Positions 56,760 through 64,000 of a DNA stretch of 64,000 bases are shown here, piece by piece. Each line of letters starts with the position of its first letter. Position 1 is the first letter of the stretch. Below the pieces are notes generated by a model, which was given only the letters and a program-made list of their open reading frames with translations, was not told the origin of the DNA and searched no databases. This stretch comes from Symbiodinium sp. CCMP2592 (taxonomy: Eukaryota > Sar > Dinophyceae > Suessiales > Symbiodiniaceae). The position numbers and the translations under genes are program-made. The stretch covers positions 199,001 to 263,000 of the forward strand of contig CAJNDT010002802.1 of the NCBI GenBank assembly GCA_905221615.1, in the 5' to 3' direction.

Positions 56760-57540
56760 TATATACATAGACTTTATACTTCGTAACTTTGTAGGGAATT
56801 ACAACGCTAGTAATTCAAGACGGAGACAAACCCTGTTTGCCGGGCAAGCTGAACTTGACAGCCGTTCGGATCGGGCCCCTCTGCTTGGGGACCCTTAAAC
56901 CCTAAATCCTCTGTAAACCCTCTTGCTCTACATCTCACTAGGGTTTAGGATTTATAGGGTTTAGGCGGTTTAGGGTCCTAAGCCCCAAACCCTAAACCGC
57001 AATTTCGCGCGAGGGATCTCAGGCCCGTCTGCGGCCCCTTTCCAGGTTCAGGGTTCCCTTGTGCCTATACCACACCCTTGTAGTAATCCTTACTGCAACT
57101 CCAGTAACCACGTTTTAAGCAGAGCCCTTCGTGAAACAGCAACTCTTATAGAACCACCCTGCAACATCGCCGTAGAGCAGGGAAGCCGTTCCAGGAGTCG
57201 CGAACATCCATGTTCTTCACCCGGCTGCTGCACGAATTTCTCTTCGCCCCTCGACGCCGAGAAGTGGGGTTGATCGGGTTCCCGGAGGCTTGATGATACT
57301 TTGTGTGTGCAGGAGCTGATCCTTAGCCCGGTTTCCATCAAATCCGTAAACTCCTGAATGTATATAGCCCATCTTATCACTCTAAAACCGTCTAAAAATC
57401 CCAGTCCCAGGCCCAACAGCCCTGGGGAGCCGGGAGTTTCGTGCCGAGCACGGACATCCGCTTGCAGCCTGCCGCCCTCCACTGCAGTCGCCTCGCCTTC
57501 CGGCACCAAGGGTACCGGCTCAGGGGTTTAAAAATAGGGG
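56760..57540. other. No supportable gene; some telomere-like words
   Basis: Short competing frames only (for example minus 57090-57509, low complexity). CCCTAAA/TTTAGGG words occur at 56890-57000. Confidence 0.4.
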
Positions 57541-57710
57541 CTTAAATAATTACTATTTTGGGGGGTTCCTTATATATAATTATAGGCTATAGGGGCCTGA
57601 TAAATGATTACCAATACTATTTGGGGAGGGTTCCTTATTATGATTATATATAGCATGAGGGGCCCCAAAACCCTATTCTAACAATTCAGGCCCCTACATT
57701 AGGAGCGTAT
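57540..57710. repeat. Dispersed repeat, copies 2 and 3
   Basis: Two GGGG(G/A)GGGTTCCTTAT blocks (57560, 57620) followed by AACCCTATTCTAACAATTCA and CCCCTACATTA, related to 21360-21440. Confidence 0.5.
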
Positions 57711-58627
57711 AAGGCCTCGGGGTTTAGGGGTTTTTGGGGTGCAGGGTTAGGGTGTTGACGGGGCAGCTGGTGCTTCGTTTCTGCGCTGAGGCCCAAGAGA
57801 CGGGCTTCAAAAAGGCTTCAGGGTTCAGGGTTGAGTGTTTAGGGGCATCGTGGTAGGCTAGACCCTAAAAACATGAACCCCAAACCCTAAAACGCTTAGG
57901 CAGGAAAGATCACGCAGAAGAATCAGGTGTCACGGTCACCATGTTTTCGCCTTGTGAGGGTTTACCTACAGTTACAGTCTCCATTGCAATTCCTTTTTTT
58001 GTTGAGCCGTTCAGCCATGTTTATGTTTAGGGCTCTGTAAGGTAGCCATAATATAGCGAAGCCAGCCACGAATGACAACGGTAGGAGCAGTCGCTGTCGT
58101 GGGCAAGACCACCCCCACCACCGTCACAGTCATCACGATTCACGATCCTCATAGTTCCAGTTTCCGAAGCATGAGACCCGACCTCAGGCCGCAAGCAGTA
58201 GGATCCTCAATGTAAGGGATCCCCTCCTAGTGGGGTAAATTCTTGTCCCGAGTTCCTCTAGAAGCTGAAAGGGCTGTGTCGCTGTTGCATGGGTTAGAGC
58301 ACAAGCCTGAGTTATCAGCTATTCCTTCTTTTCCATCTTGTTTTAAATAGACCCCACAACCCTATCCTAAGTTCTGTATTGTCCAGGGATTCAATAAAGC
58401 TCTGTGGATAAGTTCGGGTTCCGTGTAGGTAGCATCTCACAGGGCGGAACTGTTTGGGTGTGGGGCTATCGGGGATTAGGCTTGCTGCTACTTATGCATA
58501 CACACGATCGTTAAGTCTGAAATCCTTTGAGCCCGGAACTGGCGTCACCGAGCACGGGAGACGCTCACACAAGGGCAGACACTAGCCAGATCAGTTCTTG
58601 GTTTGTTTTCGTGTTTGTGTGTGTATT
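57711..58627. other. No supportable gene
   Basis: Scattered GGGTTTAGGG words and short frames only. The second copia copy must start within or beyond the gap, as no LTR is seen here. Confidence 0.4.
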
Positions 58628-58727
58628 NNNNNNNNNNNNNNNNNNNNNNNNNNNNNNNNNNNNNNNNNNNNNNNNNNNNNNNNNNNNNNNNNNNNNNNNN
58701 NNNNNNNNNNNNNNNNNNNNNNNNNNN
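58628..58727. other. Assembly gap of 100 N
   Basis: Exactly 100 N, so probably a scaffold gap of unknown true size. The 5' LTR and gag of the second copia copy are missing here. Confidence 0.99.
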
Positions 58728-61700
58728 TCGTTGAGCGTGAACTCGATGCTGCGCACAGCAAGCGGATCATCAATCAAGGTGTATGCAAATGCATGGTTCA
58801 ACCAGTCATCCTCAAGAAGAAGATCAAGTTTCTCATGGACACTGGGTGTGGCCACGACCTCATATCTCAGAAGAAAATCGAGAAGCATAGTCTCGAGACA
58901 CTCGTGACTCCAGAGCCCATATCATTTCAGACAGCAAATGGAATCACCGATACCGATCTCGTGTCGAACTTCCAGACTGAGTCGTTCGAGGAACCGATCA
59001 ACGCTTACGTGTTGGACGACACACCATCGGTGCTTTCCATAGGCAAGAGATGCATGAACTTCAACTACGGGTTTGTGTGGCCACCCGGAAGGGAACCCTT
59101 CATGATCAACCCGCAGGGCAAGAGGATATCTCTGTTCGTGAACGGTGACATCCCGTACATTCGCGCCGGGAGTTCCAAGTCACTTGTTCATGATGATCCG
59201 GAGGCCAAAGCGATCACCGAAATCTTCAAGAGTGTGCTAATCGCAGGTGACGTTGACGTCAGTGTCGCAGCTGCCGCTGAAGCTGCACCAAGCGAGGTTG
59301 AAGCAGAAGAAGAAGGTGACGATCATGAACGGCCTCCTGATCCTGAACCCCAAGAACCTCCTATAGAAGAAGTGCCAGAGTCCGAGGCCGGACGACCTCC
59401 GGACGACGATGAAGGAAAAGGAGTGGGTGAAATTCCATTGGACGGTGACGACGAGGTGATCATTGATGTAGAAGGCGACGGTGCGCCGAGCCGCAAGGCC
59501 AGAGTCGGAACACTGAAAGCCGAAGCTAAGACGTTGGCACATCTGTGTACTCATCGCTACCGCAACCCATATTGCGAATCGTGCATACGCGCGAAGATGA
59601 AGCACTTACGGACACAACGAGGTGCGTTTCAACGTGTGATCAAACACTGGGGAGATCTTGTGACGTTCGACTTCCTCGATATGCGCAAGGCTGCCGAAGC
59701 AGGTATCGGACTCGATGATGGAGCACGTGAAGTTCTAGTAATCAGAGACATCGCCACCAAAATGATCGCAGCGATTCCCACGGCTTCAAGGAGCACCGAC
59801 GAGGTCGTCATGGCCATCAGACGCCTTATGGGAAGACGCAAGATTCACATGGCGTACAGTGATGAAGCACCAGAGTTCGATTCAGCTATGGCGCAGTTGA
59901 AGATCGTGATAGATCATTCCCTTCCAGGGAAACCCAGTAATAATTCACTCGCTGAACGGTCAAATCAAGAAGTGATCAACACAGTCGCAGCATCCATGCT
60001 ACACGCCGGATTACCTGCCCAATACTGGTCTTTTGCGTTGAATTGCGTGATGCAGAACCTCAACATCGAAGACGTGGAGGGCGATGCTGATTCAGCATGG
60101 AAACGTATGACTGGAAAGGACTTCGAGGGAAAAGCCATACCCTTTGGGGCCAAAGTCTTCTTCAAGCCTACGGATACAAGGCCGAAGACATATGGCAACA
60201 AGTTCGATCCAAAGGGGATCCCAGGCATTTTCGCCGGATACATCATCACTGCCGGTCAAGGATGGTCCAAGAAGTATCGCGTGTGGGACATGAAGGAATT
60301 TGCCAATGCGAACTTGTCAATGGACGCATCTGTTCCCAGGAAGTTGATGAGACCGTACGAGACAGAAGTTATCTACTTCCCAGAGGAGATAACGTTTCCC
60401 CTGAAAGCCGAGTACGAGAGGATGAACTCAACCATTGAGGGACTAAGTGACAACGTTGACCTTGCTGGCAAGGAGATAAAAGACGTCGATGACGGGGATG
60501 ACGGTCCGCCTGGAGGAAATGGTGGCAACGGGGATGATGATGATCAAGATGGTCTTCTTCCTCCACCGAATCCCGGAGAAGATCCCGACTTACAGGACAT
60601 AGATCCATCTGACATAGAGACGGAGCCGTCCGGCGAAGTCTTCAAGTCAGCAGAACATGAAGCTATTGATGCTATAGGAGACAAAAGACTCGAAGAACTA
60701 GACGAAGAACTAGGTCTACGTGCATCACCGCCTCCTTCTGAACCAAAGGTCACTGGAAAAGATCGACGATCGCCCCGCGAAGTCGGTCCAACCGGTAGAC
60801 TCATCCCCGAAGGAGACATCGAAGAACCTGGAGAGATTATCAATATCTTGAAAGAAAAGAAGTTGGCTCCCGAGGAGATTGAACATTGGAGTACGGGGAA
60901 GAAAGGGGACGGCATTGTATACCTCACCGATGATGGTGAAGCCTGCAAGATCGACAAAAGGGGAGTTCCGTACAAGATCCGAAGTGATGGTCGACGAACA
61001 CTTCCTACACGGCGACCTATCCATTCCTATTCTCCGGAAGTATGGAAGAAAATGAGTGAAGCGGAGAAGAAGGCAGCGTACAAGAAGGAAAAACGAGACA
61101 AAGCTCGAGTTGCCAAGAAAGACCGGAAGAAGGCTGTGATAGGGAAGAAGATAGTCACCAAGATTTTGGACAACATGATCTTTCCCAAGATTGTTCCATG
61201 TGAAGAAATTGATCTGCAACTCAACGTGTCCATTGACGACGACGATGGATGGTCCTGGGCACAATCCTATGTGGACCAATACACACAAGAACAATTCTTG
61301 GCGGACGTCGTGCCGGCTGTTCCGGCACACATGGTCATGGATGACAACTGGATTCCGTCTATGCCGTGTACGACTTCTCACAGAAACGTACATCGGGAAA
61401 AGAATCAAGCAGGAGGATCATGCTTCAATGCCATGGTTACTCGACCTGTCACACGCAAGGAGATGGTCAACAACCCCAAGGCCATGGAAGCTTTCATGAA
61501 AGAATGGAAGGGATTGTGGGACCAAGAGGTGTTTGATTTCTCCACTACGCGTGAATATGACGACGTCGTCGCTGAGGCAAAGAAGAAAGGTGAGAAAGTG
61601 CATATGGCGCGAGTACATGGACTGATATACGAGAAGAACTATCAGCTCAAAGAAGACGATCCTGCCAGGAAGTTCAAAAGGCGAGGTGTACTACTCGGTG

Positions 61701-64000
61701 ATCAGGTCAAAGACCAGAACATGGAAGCCGCATTGTTTCAGGATTTGGGGAATTCCCCGGCTACGTTTGACGCCTCACGGTGGGCAGATTATTACGGATG
61801 CCTTCCTGGCAACGATGTCCAGATGGCGGATGCTATCCAAGCATACATTCAGGCGAGACTATCGGGAACTCCATGTTGGGTTGAATTGCCTGATGAAGCC
61901 TGGCATCCATCTGCGAAACGGCATAAATTCCGCAGACCTGTGTGTCGCCTGATCAAAGCTCTATATGGACATCCTGACGCAGGGACCATGTGGGAACAAC
62001 ATTGCCACACCGCGGTACAGAAGGTAGGATTCAAGCCGATTGGCGACGAATGGCCATCGCTGTATTTCCACCCGCAAATGAAGCTCTTACTTGTCATCTA
62101 CGTGGATGATCTCAAGATGGCAGGACCCAAAGAGAATCTACCCAAGGGCTGGGACATGCTGCGCCAAGAACTCCGATTGGAAGAAGAAACGCCACTGGGT
62201 TTGTATCTGGGTTGTCGCATCTCCAAAGGCGAGGCAACGTTGCATGACAAAACGAAGGTGCAGACCGTTACCTACGACATGGAGACGTACCTGGACATGA
62301 CAGTCAAGAAGTACTGCGACGTGACTGGTTTCGATCCGACAAAATTCAAGACGGTACCATCGCCGAGTCCGGCTGAGGAGACTAAGAATCACCCAGCTCG
62401 CGCTCCGGCACAGTCAGGTAAAAGCCATCGATGCACGTGGTGTGGACACACCATGCCTGTTGATAAGGACGGTCGGCTTGTTCCGCCTCCACCTATTCCC
62501 AAGGCGCCGGAGGAAGAGGAGATCAACGAGGCTAATCGCGGCGCACTTGCTCCGCAGGCAGCAAGCATTCTCATGAAATTGCTTTATGCCGCGCGCATTT
62601 GCCGCTTTGATCGTCTGCGCAGTATCAACAATCTCGCACGCAAGATCACGAAATGGACCAAGAAGGAGGATGCTCTTCTTCATCATCTCATGGCCTATGT
62701 GCACCAGTCCAAACATCACATGATGATTGGATGGGTCGGGAACTCCTTGGAGGACTCGTCCATCGGTCTGTTTGCAGATGCGGACTATGCAGGTTGTGGA
62801 GAAAGTTTGAAATCTACCTCCGGTGCTCATTTGCACATTCAAGGTTCTCATACAAGATTTCCCTTGGCGGGACTTAGCAAAAGGCAGGGATGCTTGAGTC
62901 ATTCCACACCTGAGGCCGAGATTGTCGCGGCCGACTTTGCCATGTCACGTCTTGGATTGCCTTCTATCACGTTGTGGCAGCAGCTTGGGGGGCAAGACCC
63001 CAACTTCGTCTTCTACGACGACAACCAGACCATGATCGGGGTGATTCGCACGGGCAAGAATCCAACTATGCGTCACTTGGAACGTACTCACGGCATCTGC
63101 ATTGGTTGGATGCATTCTATCTTTCAGGAAGGTTACGTTTCTCTTGCCTATGAGGTCACTGCCAAGATGTCCGCGGACATACACACCAAGTCGTTCAAGG
63201 ATTCTGTGTCCTGGACACATGCGTGTCAGCTCATCAACATCTTTCCGCCGGATCTCATCGGCTCCCAAGAGATTATGGATCTGATGCGACCTACTCATAC
63301 CCAAAGCACGGATGAGAAGGGTCAGCAGCACTACTCGTTCAAGAGCGAGGTGCCTTGTTTTCCTTACACGCAGACCCCGATCCTCCCTCAGGTGTTGTAT
63401 CGCGCTGGATTGTCGAGTAAGGAAGGCTTGCAAGAACATGACAGTGTGGACCCCATCCTGGTGGTCAAGTTCCCGCGCATGTTGCGGGGGCCGCCTTCCG
63501 CGTTGCCGCCTGGTCGTTACCTTCGGTCGACTTGGATTCTTCGTGAAGGGCAGTGGCACCAAATGGAGGACCGTGCTGCTCTCCTTGATCAACCGGGCAA
63601 GTTCGACCGCTATGTGGAGCGTGCTGTGTTTCAGTACCATCCGGTTCGGGGGCATTTGCGCCCCGCAGCTATCGCGGACGTCCTTGCGCCGCCGTTTTTG
63701 CCTCCTCCTGAACCGCCTTTGGGCCAGTCTTATGTGCGCGCCCTGCCCGCCAAATGGCGAGCGGTGGTTGTCACACTGGCGCGTGCCATCCATGGGGGGT
63801 ACCAGGGCTTTACATTTCCTCTTTGTTTCAACGGCCAGTCCAAAAGTCAAGCCTCTCAATTCGGTTATGACCAATGGTCGTCAGTGTACGAGGATGTATG
63901 GCATGATGCGGCTGAACAGAAAAGGGAATATCAAGGATACGATGGAGCAATTGTGCCTCACGTGGTCAATTTCGCCGAAAACAAACCCAAGGAGGGCCTG
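58728..64000 (+). mobile_element. Second copy of the giant copia element (partial)
   Basis: Colinear with about 40363-45640 of the first element at roughly 97-98% identity by eye, in the same orientation. It begins inside the protease region at the gap and runs off the right edge within the pol extension. Confidence 0.93.
58730..64000 (+). CDS. gag-pol: copia gag-pol, second copy: protease, integrase, RT, RNase H, extension (partial, uninterrupted)
   Basis: One frame stays open for about 1757 codons from the gap to the window end. It starts just before the protease (LMDTGCGHDLIS), passes WPPGREPFMINPQG without the gag/pol break of the first copy, then the integrase core, RT with YVDDLKMAG at about 62100 and RNase H (ADADYAGC, STPEAEIVAAD). 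It continues through LLDQPGKFDRYVERAVFQYH into the extension. The translation is nearly identical to the first copy, with scattered changes such as KRRG for KGRG near 61680. The open frame suggests this copy is young, or that the first has decayed. It shows that protease, pol and extension form one polyprotein. Confidence 0.92.

Overview
The window looks like nuclear DNA of a dinoflagellate, probably a Symbiodiniaceae-like alga. The evidence is long TTTAGGG-type (CCCTAAA) interstitial repeats, minus-strand exons with apparently non-canonical splice borders, three copies of the last 11 nt of the dinoflagellate spliced leader, extreme simple-sequence repeats, and retroelements filling more than half of the sequence. 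This assignment is inferred from pattern; no marker gene is present.

Layout. 1-9.3 kb: minus-strand gene pieces (exons at 1-409, 753-1001, about 3229-3402 and 5179-5689, and a lysine-rich protein family at 6076-9228 with one frameshift), separated by a 650-bp (AC)n tract, a small foldback element and (TA)n tracts. 9.3-24.6 kb: almost no supportable genes. It holds an array of self-complementary 11-mers, a 75-bp minisatellite, a tandem array of roughly 290-bp units, telomere-like arrays and small inverted-repeat elements.

24.6-35.7 kb: a very large LINE-like retroelement lying between two (TC)n tracts. It carries a chain of ORFs: small basic ORFs, a KptA/Tpt1-type RNA 2'-phosphotransferase with all catalytic residues, a proline-rich ORF, an unknown ORF, an APE-type endonuclease, a reverse transcriptase followed by C2H2 fingers, an unknown ORF and a USP-type ubiquitin protease. 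Several neighbouring ORFs overlap by only a few bases at stop/start. Three frameshifts break this copy.

35.8-55.6 kb: a 19.7-kb Ty1/copia-type LTR retrotransposon with 432/429-bp LTRs, a candidate primer-binding site and a G6 tract before the 3' LTR. After gag-protease-integrase-RT-RNase H come about 9 kb of extra coding sequence: a pol extension, a 444-aa ORF, a 1698-aa ORF, a 608-aa ORF and a terminal ORF. A second KptA/Tpt1-like domain spans the junction of the 1698-aa and 608-aa ORFs. A second copy of the same element (protease to pol extension, frame fully open) starts after a 100-N gap and runs off the window. It shows that gag-pol-extension is one reading frame and that the first copy has single-base lesions.

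The most notable result is that two unrelated retroelement classes lying side by side both encode KptA/Tpt1-like enzymes. This suggests that NAD-dependent RNA 2'-phosphate removal, or ADP-ribosylation of nucleic-acid ends, helps retroelements in this lineage. Similarity calls were made by eye from motifs; no database search was run.
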